NCBI GenBank assembly: GCA_934552855.1
Contig: CAKTEU010000005.1
Coordinates: 21,383-85,382, forward strand
DNA: 64,000 nucleotides
Reading direction: 5' to 3'
From: an uncultured Eubacteriales bacterium
GTDB taxonomy: Bacteria; Bacillota; Clostridia; Oscillospirales; Acutalibacteraceae
Shown here: positions 43,523 to 53,068 of the stretch, one piece after another
Layout of the letters: each line of letters starts with the position of its first letter
Position numbering within the stretch: the first letter of the stretch is position 1
Notes under the pieces: model-generated
Seen by the model: the letters and a program-made list of their open reading frames with translations, nothing else
Databases searched by the model: none
What the model was told of the DNA's origin: nothing
Position numbers and translations under genes: made by a program

Positions 43523-44334
43523 TTTGTACCTCCCAATTGATTGTGAGAATTTTCAACAATTTCGGTTACCGGCAACGCAACAAAGTCGTCGCTTTTTTCA
43601 TCTTTTTGAATATAAATAAGGTATTCGATGTTGCCCTGAGGACCTTTTATCGGTGAAAAATCAAGATTAAGAACAGAAAAGCCGTTTTCAAGAACAAAGT
43701 TTTTGATTTCCTCAACAACTTCGATATGGGTTGAAAGTTCACGAACAACGCCCTTTTTGCCAACCTTCTCCCTGCCGGCTTCAAACTGCGGCTTAATAAG
43801 GCAGACAGCTTTTCCGCCGTCTTTCAAAAGTTCTTTCATAACGGGAATAATAAGTTTCAGCGAAATAAACGAAACGTCAACGCTTGCAAAGTCGATTTCT
43901 TCGGGTATTTCTTCCTTTGTGACATGGCGAAAATTTGTGCGTTCAAGGTTCACTACCCTTTCGTCCGTGCGAAGCTTCCACGCAAGCTGACCGTAGCCGA
44001 CGTCGATTGAATAAACTTTGACCGCACCGTTTTGAAGCATACAGTCGGTAAAGCCGCCGGTTGAAGCACCGATATCCATGCAAACCGTGCCGGTGAGCAA
44101 AAGTCCGAATTCTTTTACGGCTTTTTCAAGTTTGTATCCGCCTCGGCTGACATACGGCATTTTTTCGCCCCGAACCTCAATGCTGTCGTCCGGCTTTATG
44201 CTTTCGCCGCTTTTTGTAACTTTGTTGCCGTTGACATACACCTGTCCGGCCATGATGAGTGCTTTAGCTTTTTCACGGCTTTCGGCAAAGCCTTTTTCAA
44301 AAAGAGCCACGTCAAGTCTTGCTTTTTCTGCCAC
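43519..44334 (-). CDS. tlyA: TlyA family rRNA 2'-O-methyltransferase
   Basis: This 271-residue protein has an N-terminal S4 RNA-binding domain (RLDVALFEKGFAESREKAKALI) and a FtsJ-like methyltransferase with the SAM motif DIGASTGGFTDCML. Characterised TlyA proteins methylate 16S and 23S rRNA 2'-OH groups; older names are hemolysin A or YqxC. The start is GTG 44334 after GAGGATAAATAA, directly against the dxs stop. It belongs to the nusB-recN operon. Confidence 0.93.
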   Translation of the reverse strand: MAEKARLDVALFEKGFAESREKAKALIMAGQVYVNGNKVTKSGESIKPDDSIEVRGEKMPYVSRGGYKLEKAVKEFGLLLTGTVCMDIGASTGGFTDCMLQNGAVKVYSIDVGYGQLAWKLRTDERVVNLERTNFRHVTKEEIPEEIDFASVDVSFISLKLIIPVMKELLKDGGKAVCLIKPQFEAGREKVGKKGVVRELSTHIEVVEEIKNFVLENGFSVLNLDFSPIKGPQGNIEYLIYIQKDEKSDDFVALPVTEIVENSHNQLGGTK

Positions 44335-46194
44335 TTATTTATCCTCACTTATTGTTTTAACTATTCCTTTTTTGTCAAGAAGATATTGTTCCAAAAGTTC
44401 ATCAACCGTCGCCTGACTGACAAAATTATCCGGAACAGCCGTAAGTTTATACTTTCCTTTAAAGCCTTCCTCCAAAAGCCTCAAACCGACTCTTTCGCCA
44501 ATTCCTCCGCTTCTGATTCCCTCTTCAAAGAAATATACTTTTTTCCTGTTTTTGATAAGATTTATCACTTCTTCGGGAAGAGGTTTTATACGGTTGATTG
44601 AAATCAAAAACGCTGAAATGCCTCTTTTTGAAAGCTCGTCAACAGCTTTGATTGCCTGACTCGTTACTCTTCCGTATGTAACAATGCAAGTATCGGCGTT
44701 TTCTTCTCCGTAGGTTGAATATTCAACGCAGCTGTATTTTAAAACGGAGATGTTTTCATCCTGCTTTCCTCTCGGATACCGCACGGCAACCGAGAACTTA
44801 TCGGCATTGACCGCATTGTTGATATCAACCTCAAGCGAACGATAGCAGCAGGGCGAATAGATAATGATATCAGGTATTGTTGAAAGAAACGCAACGTCCA
44901 TAAGACCGTTATGCGTTTCGCCGTCCTCGCCGACAAAACCGGCACGATCAATCGCAAAAATGATTTTAAGCTTTTGAAGCGAAACATCATGAACCAACTG
45001 ATCGTAGCAACGCTGAAAAAAGGTTGAATAAACAGCAAAGACCGGAAGCATTCCCTTTTTTGCAAGTCCGCTTGCAAAAGTCACCGCATGTTCTTCGGCA
45101 ATTCCTACATCAAAAAACCGGTCCGGAAACTTTTTTCTGAACGATTCAAGTCCTGTTCCGAGTCCCATTGCAGCAGTGATTGCACAGATTTTTCCGTTGT
45201 CCGGCGCATACTTACAAAGGTATTCGCCCAATTTATCGGAAAAGAAATCGCAAGAAGACATAGTTTTTCCCGTTTTCAACTCAAAAGGACCAACGCCGTG
45301 AAAGCGGCTCGGGTCTTCTTCGGCAAACTTATAGCCCTTTCCTTTGACGGTGTTGACATGAAGCAAAACGGGGGCATTGACTTTTTTTGCCGCTTCAAGT
45401 GCATCAACAAGAACCGTTATGTCGTGCCCGTCAATCGGACCCATGTATCTGTAACCGAGATCTTCAAAAAATGTGCTTTGTGAGTAAAGCTTATTTTTGA
45501 TATCGGTTTTTAAATCATAAAGTTTTTGTGTGATTTTTTTGCCGACATTCGGAATTTTGTTCAAAGTACGCTCGGTTGAAGCTTTAAAATTATAATATCC
45601 CGGCTTAGACCGAATAACGGCAAGATACTTTGCAAAAGCACCGACGTTCTCGGAAATCGACATTTTGTTGTCGTTAAGAATGATGATGTGCTTCGTCTTG
45701 CTCCTTCCGCCGTTGTTGAGTGCTTCATAAACCATTCCGCCGGTAAAAGAACCGTCGCCTATCACGGTTGCGGTATAGTTATCGTTTTTAAGAAGTTTGT
45801 TTGCCGTTGCAACGCCGAGTCCGGCGGAAACGGCGGTTGAGCTGTGGCCGGAATAAAATGTATCGTGTTCGCTTTCGTTTGGACGGCAAAAGCCGGAAAT
45901 TCCGCCTTTTTTTCTCAATGTATCAAACGATTTATAGCGTCCGGTTATAAGCTTATGAGCATAGCATTGGTGACCGACATCAAAAACGATGCTGTCCTTC
46001 GGTGAATCAAAAACCTTGTGCAACGCAACGGTAAGCTCAACGGCACCAAGATTTGAGGAAAGGTGTCCGCCGTTTTTTGAAACCGTTTCAAGCATTTTAT
46101 GCCTGATTTCAAAGCACAGTTCAGCAAGTTCTTCGTCATTCATTTTTTTGATATCCGACGGAGAATTCACGGCGGAAAGAAGTTTATATTCCAT
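44335..46194 (-). CDS. dxs: 1-deoxy-D-xylulose-5-phosphate synthase
   Basis: This 619-residue thiamine-diphosphate enzyme condenses pyruvate and glyceraldehyde 3-phosphate, the first step of the MEP isoprenoid pathway. It shows YSGHSSTAVSAGLG, the ThDP motif IGDGSFTGGMVYEALNN, and IDRAGFVGEDGETHNG. I start it at ATG 46194, 13 nt after AAGGAA; a TTG four codons earlier is too close to that site. It is next to ispA, so isoprenoid precursor and chain synthesis are co-expressed. Confidence 0.95.
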   Translation of the reverse strand: MEYKLLSAVNSPSDIKKMNDEELAELCFEIRHKMLETVSKNGGHLSSNLGAVELTVALHKVFDSPKDSIVFDVGHQCYAHKLITGRYKSFDTLRKKGGISGFCRPNESEHDTFYSGHSSTAVSAGLGVATANKLLKNDNYTATVIGDGSFTGGMVYEALNNGGRSKTKHIIILNDNKMSISENVGAFAKYLAVIRSKPGYYNFKASTERTLNKIPNVGKKITQKLYDLKTDIKNKLYSQSTFFEDLGYRYMGPIDGHDITVLVDALEAAKKVNAPVLLHVNTVKGKGYKFAEEDPSRFHGVGPFELKTGKTMSSCDFFSDKLGEYLCKYAPDNGKICAITAAMGLGTGLESFRKKFPDRFFDVGIAEEHAVTFASGLAKKGMLPVFAVYSTFFQRCYDQLVHDVSLQKLKIIFAIDRAGFVGEDGETHNGLMDVAFLSTIPDIIIYSPCCYRSLEVDINNAVNADKFSVAVRYPRGKQDENISVLKYSCVEYSTYGEENADTCIVTYGRVTSQAIKAVDELSKRGISAFLISINRIKPLPEEVINLIKNRKKVYFFEEGIRSGGIGERVGLRLLEEGFKGKYKLTAVPDNFVSQATVDELLEQYLLDKKGIVKTISEDK

Positions 46195-46202
46195 TTGTCT
46201 GC

Positions 46203-47084
46203 TCAATTCCTTCTTGACAAAAGCTGTTTTGAAAGTTCGGTCATGTATTCGGCTTCCTCACCGAAAACGGAGAGATTTGCGAGTGCTTCATCGGTAAGCT
46301 TCTTTGCGTAAATCTGAGACATTTCAAGACCGAGAAGCGAAACATAGGTTGATTTTTCGCTGACGGCATCGCTACCTATCGGCTTTCCGAGCGATTCCGC
46401 ACTGCCGACAACATCGAGAATATCATCAACAACCTGAAAAGCGTGGCCGAGTTTAAGCGCAAAGTTGCCTGCGGCTTCAATTTGTTCTTCGCTTCCGCCT
46501 GCGGCGATAACGCCCATGACAGCAGAAGCCTTGATGAGTGCGCCCGTTTTAAGGCTATCCATTTTTTCAAGGGTATCGCTGTTTATTTCTTTTCCTTCGC
46601 TTTCAAGGTCAATGACCTGTCCGCCGATCATGCCGAGATTTCCGGCACCTTCAGCAAGAACAGAAAGTGCTTTAATTGCCTTTTGAGGGTCCTTTTTTGC
46701 AAAATTTGAGGAAAGCACACTTCCAAAAGCATGGGTCAAAAGTCCGTCGCCGGCAAGGAGTGCAAAATGCTCTTTAAATTTAATATGGCAGGAAGGTTGT
46801 CCCCTTCTCATATCGTCGTTATCCATGCAAGGAAGGTCATCATGAATCAAAGAATAAGTATGAATCATTTCAACTGCGCAAGCAAGCTCAATCGCATCTT
46901 CAATGTTTCCGCCGCACATTCTGCAAAATTCAAGAACAAGAATAGGTCTTATTCTTTTTCCGCCGTTTCTGACGCTGTATTTCATTGCTTCGGCAACAAC
47001 ATTATCGCCGCACTCAAGAAGAACCTCTTCAAGAGCTTTATTAATAATCGAAATATATTCGTCTGTTGTATATTTTTTATTCAT
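46203..47084 (-). CDS. ispA: Farnesyl/geranyl diphosphate synthase
   Basis: This prenyl chain elongase has 293 residues. The first Asp-rich motif is DDLPCMDNDDMRRG and the second is QVVDDILDVVG followed by GKPIGSD. The residues before the first motif fit short-chain (C15) synthases. The start ATG 47084 follows GGCGGTGAAG and overlaps the xseB stop by 8 nt. It supplies farnesyl diphosphate for undecaprenyl phosphate and other isoprenoids. Confidence 0.94.
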   Translation of the reverse strand: MNKKYTTDEYISIINKALEEVLLECGDNVVAEAMKYSVRNGGKRIRPILVLEFCRMCGGNIEDAIELACAVEMIHTYSLIHDDLPCMDNDDMRRGQPSCHIKFKEHFALLAGDGLLTHAFGSVLSSNFAKKDPQKAIKALSVLAEGAGNLGMIGGQVIDLESEGKEINSDTLEKMDSLKTGALIKASAVMGVIAAGGSEEQIEAAGNFALKLGHAFQVVDDILDVVGSAESLGKPIGSDAVSEKSTYVSLLGLEMSQIYAKKLTDEALANLSVFGEEAEYMTELSKQLLSRRN

Positions 47085-47286
47085 TTTCTTCACCGCCTGC
47101 AATCTGAGAAAGTTCAATCACTTTCTGCTTTGCGTTTTCAAGGGACTTATTGCAAAAAGCAACAAGGTGAACACCCTCTTCATAAAGTTTCATTGACATT
47201 TCAAGGTCGGTTTCTCCGCTTTCAAGTGTTTCGGTAATCTCTTTAAGACGCAAAAGCGCAGTGTCAAAATTATATGTATCCATCAT
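47077..47286 (-). CDS. xseB: Exodeoxyribonuclease VII small subunit
   Basis: This 69-residue helical hairpin (FDTALLRLKEITETLESGETDLEMSMKLYEEG) matches the family exactly. It forms the XseA1:XseB multi-subunit nuclease that degrades single-stranded DNA. Its start lies 4 nt beyond the xseA stop, and AAAGGAA precedes it. Confidence 0.95.
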   Translation of the reverse strand: MMDTYNFDTALLRLKEITETLESGETDLEMSMKLYEEGVHLVAFCNKSLENAKQKVIELSQIAGGEENE

Positions 47287-47289
47287 ATA

Positions 47290-48516
47290 TTATTCCTTTC
47301 CGTTCAACTGTTCATTCGGCAAAACGTCGTTTACCGTACATTTAAGCTCTCCGTCAAAAAGCCGAACGCTGATTTTCTCTCCGGTGGTTACGAAAGAAAC
47401 GCTTTTTAAGGTTTCAAGATTTTCATTCAATGCAACGGCAAAGCCACGCCTCAGCGTTTTCAAAGGGCTTACACTTTCAAGGCGTGACGCAAACGAAACA
47501 ACATCGTTTGAAAAACGCACAAAACGCTGTGCGGTCGCATTATTCATTCGCGCACCGAGCATTTCGGTAATTTCCGTATACTGTTCAATTCGTTTTTGCG
47601 GACTGAGAAGCGAAAAGTTCTTTTCTCTTTCGGCAAGAAATGCTTTCTTCCTTTCAAGCTCAGACAGCAAAACGTTCATCATTCGGTCAAGCATACCGTC
47701 AAGCGTATAAAGTACCTCACGATAATCCGGAACAGCAATTTCTGCCGCCGCAGAAGGAGTGGGCGCACGCCTGTCGCTGACAAAATCCGCAATTGTAAAA
47801 TCGGTCTCATGTCCGACTGCGGAAATAATCGGTATTTTTGAATCGTATATCGCATGGGCAACAATTTCTTCGTTGAATGCCCAAAGGTCTTCAATTGAGC
47901 CTCCGCCCCGACCGACAATAAGAACGTCGCACGCTTTAAGAAGATTAAACTTTTCAATCGCAGCAACAATTTGCGGTGCGGCATTGTTGCCTTGAACGGC
48001 AACAGGTTCAAAAACAACCTCGGCAAGAGGATATCGCCTTTCAAGAACAGTCAAAATATCATGAACCGCCGCTCCGGTTGGAGAAGTTATGACACCTATT
48101 CTGTTCGGAAACTGAGGAAGCGGCCTTTTATGCTCGTCCGAAAACAGACCCTGTTCATAAAGCTTTTTCTTAAGCTGCTCAAAGGCAAAGTTCAGTGCCC
48201 CCTGTCCGTCGGGTATCATATCTTCGCAATAGAGCTGATAAACTCCGTCACGTTCAAAAACAGAAATGTTTCCTCGAATAATGACCCTCATTCCATTTTC
48301 AACTTCAAAGCGAACCCTTTCTGCGGCCGAACGGAACATCACGGCTTTTATCGCCGCATTCGAGTCCTTGAGCGTAAAATAAAAGTGACCGGTTCTGTAA
48401 TGATTGGTGAAATTTGAAATTTCACCGCTAACATATATATTTTTAAGATTAAAATCAGAATCGACAATTGATTTTATATAGGTATTAATTTGTGAAACGG
48501 TTAAAACAGTTGACAT
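47290..48516 (-). CDS. xseA: Exodeoxyribonuclease VII large subunit
   Basis: This 408-residue subunit has an N-terminal OB fold (LKNIYVSGEISNFTNHYRTGHFYFTLKD). The catalytic core contains GVITSPTGAAVHDIL, VGRGGGSIEDLWAFN and SAVGHETDFTIAD. A coiled coil follows. The start overlaps the stop of the TsaD-like gene (TAATG), which indicates coupling. Confidence 0.96.
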   Translation of the reverse strand: MSTVLTVSQINTYIKSIVDSDFNLKNIYVSGEISNFTNHYRTGHFYFTLKDSNAAIKAVMFRSAAERVRFEVENGMRVIIRGNISVFERDGVYQLYCEDMIPDGQGALNFAFEQLKKKLYEQGLFSDEHKRPLPQFPNRIGVITSPTGAAVHDILTVLERRYPLAEVVFEPVAVQGNNAAPQIVAAIEKFNLLKACDVLIVGRGGGSIEDLWAFNEEIVAHAIYDSKIPIISAVGHETDFTIADFVSDRRAPTPSAAAEIAVPDYREVLYTLDGMLDRMMNVLLSELERKKAFLAEREKNFSLLSPQKRIEQYTEITEMLGARMNNATAQRFVRFSNDVVSFASRLESVSPLKTLRRGFAVALNENLETLKSVSFVTTGEKISVRLFDGELKCTVNDVLPNEQLNGKE

Positions 48517-49466
48517 TAAAAACTTCTCTCCGTTTTTCTTTTTCCTTTAAGATAACCGATTATTGCAACACCGGCGGCGTTATCGCACGAAAACTCGGGT
48601 TTTGCAAAAATCGCATTGTATTTTTCTTTAAATCTTTTGCTGATTATTGAATTTGACATAACTCCGCCGGAGTAAACAAGTGGCAGTTCGCCGTATTCTT
48701 GAATAATGCACTTTGTCATTTCTTCAAGTGCAGCCGACACGGATTCAATGCAAAACAGTGCAATATTTTCTTTGCTTTCTCCACTTTCAAGAAGCTTTTT
48801 TGCTTTGTTTTCAATTCCCGAAAGCGAACAGTCAAGACCTTTCATAGAAGGCTTTATTTTAAAGCTTTTATCCGCATGAACGGCAAGTTTTTCAAGCTCT
48901 TTTCCGCACGGAAAAGAAAGACCGAGCATAAGCCCTACACGGTCAACAGCCTGTCCGGCTTTAAGGTCAAGCGAAGAGGCAATTTTTTGAACCGAAATGA
49001 TTTCATCTTCATCGGGTGTGACGAGCAAGGCTTCGGTCGTTCCGCCGGAAAGATGAAACGCAATGAAACTTTTTTTCAAAAGTTCAAGCCTTCCTGCACT
49101 GAAAAGAGCCGCAACAATATGACCGTGCTGATGAGCAGTTTCAAAAAACGGCGCATTCGCCGAAAGAGCTGCACAGCACGCAGCGGTTCTTCCGACGAGA
49201 AAGCACGGCATATAAGAATCTTCACGAAGACATGGTTTTACGGAAGCGCAAACTCCGTCAACGGAAATATGCGAGGCTTCCATAAGCTTTTGAAAAACCG
49301 GTTTCAACTGCACGGTATGGTGAAAAACAGCGTCGCTTTGGCGAAGTCCTTTTTCTCCGGATTTGACCGGCAAAAGGAGTTTTTCCTGAATTACCGCTCC
49401 ATTTTCCGGAAAGAATGCGGCAACAGAAGTTGTGTAATTACTTGTGTCAAAACCGAGATACGCCAT
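48516..49466 (-). CDS. TsaD/Kae1 paralogue (M22-like ASKHA protein)
   Basis: This 316-residue protein has the fold and motifs of TsaD but is clearly divergent. It opens with GFDTSNYTTSVA, keeps the metal pair HxxxH as HQHGH (His112, His116), and keeps LSGGTTEALLV and a late SCDNAAGVAIIGY. True TsaD has the longer N-terminal HNEGV/HxEGH pattern and makes the t6A modification. This paralogue between nusB and xseA is a recurring but uncharacterised arrangement in related Clostridia, as far as I recall. It is translationally coupled to both neighbours. Confidence 0.8.
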   Translation of the reverse strand: MAYLGFDTSNYTTSVAAFFPENGAVIQEKLLLPVKSGEKGLRQSDAVFHHTVQLKPVFQKLMEASHISVDGVCASVKPCLREDSYMPCFLVGRTAACCAALSANAPFFETAHQHGHIVAALFSAGRLELLKKSFIAFHLSGGTTEALLVTPDEDEIISVQKIASSLDLKAGQAVDRVGLMLGLSFPCGKELEKLAVHADKSFKIKPSMKGLDCSLSGIENKAKKLLESGESKENIALFCIESVSAALEEMTKCIIQEYGELPLVYSGGVMSNSIISKRFKEKYNAIFAKPEFSCDNAAGVAIIGYLKGKRKTERSF

Positions 49467-49864
49467 TACTTTTTCTTTGCAATTGCACCGAGAACGCCGT
49501 TAATATACGACGCATCTTCGGGCGAAGCGTATTTTTTTGCAATTTCGACCGCTTCATTTATCGCAACACCGACGGGTACGTTTTCTTCGCTGAAAAGAAG
49601 TTCAAAAACCGCAACACGCATTATTGCGGCGGCAACACGTGAAATTCTTTTTTTTGACCAACCGACAAGATTTTTTTCAATCGTTTCATCAATTGCATCA
49701 AGGTTTTCAAAAACGCCCTTCGTTGTTCTGATGACATAATTATTTACTTCAAAAAACTCCGATTCTTCGGCACTCTCAATTATACTGCCGATTGAAGTTT
49801 CATCAAGAAAGCTTTTTTCAAATGTAATTATAAACGCAACTTCTCTCGCCTCGTGTCGTGTCAT
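49466..49864 (-). CDS. nusB: Transcription antitermination factor NusB
   Basis: This 132-residue all-helical protein has MTRHEAREVAFIITFEKSF and the C-terminal INEAVEIAKKYASPEDASYINGVL typical of NusB. With NusE it binds boxA in rRNA leaders. The ATG 49864 follows GGAAGGA. It is the first gene of the operon that runs to recN, with a promoter at 49946-49973. Confidence 0.95.
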   Translation of the reverse strand: MTRHEAREVAFIITFEKSFLDETSIGSIIESAEESEFFEVNNYVIRTTKGVFENLDAIDETIEKNLVGWSKKRISRVAAAIMRVAVFELLFSEENVPVGVAINEAVEIAKKYASPEDASYINGVLGAIAKKK

Positions 49865-49945
49865 ATCATTTTTCCTTCCGTTCTTTTTGCATAAGTTCAT
49901 TCAAAAAAGTGCAAAAAGATACATTTTCTTATTATCAGAGGTTAT

Positions 49946-49973
49946 ATTATACCACAAATTTTAAAACTGGCAA
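49946..49973 (-). promoter_or_regulatory. Promoter of the nusB-recN operon
   Basis: The minus strand has TTGCCA (49968-49973), a 16-bp spacer and TATAAT (49946-49951) with an extended TG. Confidence 0.75.
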
Positions 49974-50555
49974 CTACTTTGCTTCAATTATTGTCAAATT
50001 TTCCGGCGAAACATCGGTATTATTTTCGATAATTTCAGTAATTTGTAAAATAACGCTGTCATTTGACTTTCCGTTTTCGATTATAACCTGTGCTTTTTCC
50101 TTGTTAAGAACAACAACACAGTCACCACCGATTTTTGCTTTTATCAGTTCTTCACAGTCAGTCTGGGCTTTCAATGTATTTTTAAATTCTTCGAGCAATG
50201 TGTTGATTTTTGTTTTTTCCGCGTCGCCGAGGTTTTCGCTTTCCAGCGTTTTTTCAATTTCTTCTTCAATTTCTTCTTTGATATTTTTTTGTTCAAGACG
50301 GGCAGACGCAAAGTATTCCGCATTGGATTGTGCCGATTCACTCAGCTTTGATTCTTCGGAAGCACTGCTTGCGCCAACGAGAAGTGAATCGCCAAGATTT
50401 TCTGTTTTTTTATTGTCCTGAGAAGTAACCGAAGTTTTTGCTTCGGCCCCTTCGGATTTCGGCTTTGAATAATACCAATTGACTGTTACTGCAGCGGCAA
50501 GTGCTATTACAAGCGTTGCCGCAAGTATCTGCTTTTTTTTGACAAACATACTCAT
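49974..50555 (-). CDS. spoIIIAH: Stage III sporulation protein AH
   Basis: This 193-residue protein starts after AGGAGG. A single N-terminal membrane segment (ILAATLVIALAAAVTVNWYY) is followed by a charged coiled-coil linker (~65-105) and the ring-building domain (GGDCVVVLNKEKAQVII). In the mother-cell membrane it pairs with forespore SpoIIQ to form the A-Q channel. It is the last gene of the operon. Confidence 0.93.
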   Translation of the reverse strand: MSMFVKKKQILAATLVIALAAAVTVNWYYSKPKSEGAEAKTSVTSQDNKKTENLGDSLLVGASSASEESKLSESAQSNAEYFASARLEQKNIKEEIEEEIEKTLESENLGDAEKTKINTLLEEFKNTLKAQTDCEELIKAKIGGDCVVVLNKEKAQVIIENGKSNDSVILQITEIIENNTDVSPENLTIIEAK

Positions 50556-50567
50556 ACGTTCTCCTCC

Positions 50568-51101
50568 TTATCCGGCTTTGCGGACTACACTTATATTTTT
50601 TGAATTTATATCAAACAAAGCGGAAACGGTTTCAATAATCCGCTGTTTAATAACGCTGTCTCCTGCACCGTCGCAAACAATTGCAACGCCGTTCACAGCA
50701 GGATATACTGCCTTTGTCAAAAGACCGTTTTCGTCTCCGTCGTTTTCAACAATAATATATTTGTTCTTTGTTTTTTTTGAATCACCGCTTTCTCCGTTTT
50801 CAACGTCTTCATCGGTGTCTTTTGCAAAAACAGATTCTTTTGACGAGGAAAAAACTATCATAACCTCCGCTGTTCCCGCTCCGTCAATGCTTTCAACTAT
50901 TTTTTTCAGTTTTCTTTCAACCGTTTCTTCATACGAAACCGCTTCAGACGTTTTTGATTCAAGCAACTGTTGTTTTTGAGTCGGTTTTATTTCCGAAAGA
51001 AAAATCAATGCCATTCCGATTACACCGACGGCAACAATTATCAAAAGCTTTTTATCACTTTTGAATTTTTGAATAAGCTTTTCTTTAAGTTTTTCTTTCA
51101 T
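50568..51101 (-). CDS. spoIIIAG: Stage III sporulation protein AG
   Basis: This protein starts at ATG 51101 after AAGGGTG, 177 residues; the longer frame upstream would overlap spoIIIAF further. A basic N-terminus and one membrane segment (LLIIVAVGVIGMALIFL) precede a ring-building motif domain split by an acidic insertion (DTDEDVENGESGDSKK), as in other SpoIIIAG. It forms the large ring of the feeding-tube channel. Confidence 0.92.
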   Translation of the reverse strand: MKEKLKEKLIQKFKSDKKLLIIVAVGVIGMALIFLSEIKPTQKQQLLESKTSEAVSYEETVERKLKKIVESIDGAGTAEVMIVFSSSKESVFAKDTDEDVENGESGDSKKTKNKYIIVENDGDENGLLTKAVYPAVNGVAIVCDGAGDSVIKQRIIETVSALFDINSKNISVVRKAG

Positions 51102-51564
51102 TTTTTTCACCCTTTGAAACCTCGATTTCGGTGCCGGGACAAATGCTTTCAATTTTGCTTTTGACGTTTTTTTCATCATAAGCATTGTTCAAAATCACAT
51201 TGATTTTCACGGCATTCAGTTCTTCATTGCATTCAACATCAACTTTCAAGGCGGTATATCCAATGACTTCAAGTGCATTTTTTATTGCGGTTTCGTATCC
51301 GTCTTTGGCAACGTTCATTGCGGCAGCATTGCTTTTTTCATCAAATTCGGCTTCGTTTTCCGAAAAGCTGAAAATGTCATCCGAAAAATCAAAATCGATC
51401 TTTTCTTTCGATGCGAGCGGAGATATCACCGCACAGATAAAAACAATTCCGACAAGAGTCAAAAATGCTTTTTTCATCTTTCCCGAAGGGAGAAACGCTG
51501 TAAAAACCGCTCCGGCAATCGACGTTGCCGCAATTAAAGCCGTCCACATTTTTATTGCATCCAT
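51085..51564 (-). CDS. spoIIIAF: Stage III sporulation protein AF
   Basis: This 159-residue protein starts at ATG 51564, which overlaps the spoIIIAE stop (ATGA-type). Two N-terminal membrane segments (about 6-24 and 32-50) and a C-terminal ring-building domain match SpoIIIAF. It is part of the mother-cell channel complex. AGGAGG lies upstream within spoIIIAE. Confidence 0.9.
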   Translation of the reverse strand: MDAIKMWTALIAATSIAGAVFTAFLPSGKMKKAFLTLVGIVFICAVISPLASKEKIDFDFSDDIFSFSENEAEFDEKSNAAAMNVAKDGYETAIKNALEVIGYTALKVDVECNEELNAVKINVILNNAYDEKNVKSKIESICPGTEIEVSKGEKNERKT

Positions 51565-52679
51565 CACGTTCCTCCTCTTACGTTAAGCATAAGACCGGTT
51601 GAAATAATCATGATAAACATTTCATACACCAGCACAAGCGTTAAGATTTTTACTGCAAGCGAAAAACCTTTGAAAAGCAACGATACTTTGTTTTGCCCAA
51701 GTATTTCAGCAAAAAAAGAGAGCAAGGACAAGGAGGCAAAATATATGAGCAATTCGCACACAGCAGGAAAACAGCTTACAAAAACGGCGCATATTCCAAC
51801 AACCGCAACAGAACCTTTTATTAAATTTATACTTGAAGCAAACGCAGAATATGCATCGCTCATTGCACTTCCGACAACGGGAATCAGGCTGCTGACCAAA
51901 AATCGGATTCCTCTTGTTGAAGCACTGTCGGCCGCAAAGGACAAAATGTTTTTGAACGAAAGAAAGCCCGTAAAAAATGCCGCTGCAACACCGAGACCGA
52001 TGTTTGAAATTTTTCCGGCAGATGAGAGGAAGCGGCCGCAATTGATGACCTTGCTCATTGAAAAAGCAATTGTAAAACACAAAATTACACCCACAAAGGG
52101 AACAAGCAGCTTTGAAGCAAAAGCCGAAACTCCTTCGGCAAGCAGAAGCGTCAAAGAATTATATGTAGCCGCACTTACCGGATTACCCGAAACAGCAATT
52201 ATTCCGGCATAAACAGGAACATATGAAATCATAAGCTTGTTTATTGCTCCGGCGGCGGTTACGGATATGTTAAGCACGCCGTACGTCTTTTTTGCGGTTA
52301 AAAGAGAAAACACGCAAACCGACAGAACCGAAAACACACTGTCTTTTTCTTCTTTGCCTTCAATCATTTCGGCAATAGCAGAAATCATCAAAAGAAGCAA
52401 AAATTCAAATAACAGTTTTATTGCCGCACTTGCCTTTTCTTTAAGGTTATTTGAAAAGTAATTCGATATACTTTCAAAAGAAAAATCAAATGCCGAATTT
52501 TCAAGTTCATTCACGCCGAAAACTTCAAGCGCATCCTTAATTTCTTCGTCAAACGAAGAAAAAAGTTCGTCTTCAACAAGATTTTTATACTCTTCTGCCT
52601 CATTTTCCCCAAACGAAATGAATGAGAAAAGCGGTAAAAGAATCATAACGATAAAAACAGCTTTTAGGATTTTTTTCAT
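51564..52679 (-). CDS. spoIIIAE: Stage III sporulation protein AE
   Basis: This 371-residue protein has a signal-like N-terminus, an extracellular acidic segment and then about seven membrane spans (ASAAIKLLFEFLLLLMISAIAEMI; GLGVAAAFFTGFLSF). Length and order match SpoIIIAE, the polytopic platform of the sporulation channel. Its start overlaps the spoIIIAD stop (TAATG). Confidence 0.93.
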   Translation of the reverse strand: MKKILKAVFIVMILLPLFSFISFGENEAEEYKNLVEDELFSSFDEEIKDALEVFGVNELENSAFDFSFESISNYFSNNLKEKASAAIKLLFEFLLLLMISAIAEMIEGKEEKDSVFSVLSVCVFSLLTAKKTYGVLNISVTAAGAINKLMISYVPVYAGIIAVSGNPVSAATYNSLTLLLAEGVSAFASKLLVPFVGVILCFTIAFSMSKVINCGRFLSSAGKISNIGLGVAAAFFTGFLSFKNILSFAADSASTRGIRFLVSSLIPVVGSAMSDAYSAFASSINLIKGSVAVVGICAVFVSCFPAVCELLIYFASLSLLSFFAEILGQNKVSLLFKGFSLAVKILTLVLVYEMFIMIISTGLMLNVRGGT

Positions 52680-53068
52680 TATTTAACATACATCAATGCC
52701 GTTTCAACAACGGATTCAATAAGCGGAATACCGAACATTATGATTATCACCCTTCCGGAGATTTCAACAACATCTGCAAGCGCACGATTTCCGCTTTCAC
52801 GGCAAAGCGAAGCGCATAATGTACACAAAACGCTAACAAGCGCACCTTTCAGCATGACAGAAATATATGACACGTCAACAAGACCGTCAAAAGTATTTTC
52901 AAAAAGTCCGCTAATCTTTTTTGAAGCAAAACTCACCACAAGCGACACAGCAAGAACAACAAAGCACAATTGAAGCGGAAGGACATACTCAGGCTTACTC
53001 TCTTTTAAAACTGCGGAAAAGACAGCGGAAGCAACGGCAAGAACTGCAATTTTAATTATCAGACTCAA
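52679..53068 (-). CDS. spoIIIAD: Stage III sporulation protein AD
   Basis: This 129-residue membrane protein with about four spans and the conserved ISGRVIIIMFGIPLIESVVETAL end matches SpoIIIAD. The start is TTG 53068, overlapping the spoIIIAC stop (TTGA), so its translation is presumably coupled. Confidence 0.92.
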   Translation of the reverse strand: MSLIIKIAVLAVASAVFSAVLKESKPEYVLPLQLCFVVLAVSLVVSFASKKISGLFENTFDGLVDVSYISVMLKGALVSVLCTLCASLCRESGNRALADVVEISGRVIIIMFGIPLIESVVETALMYVK

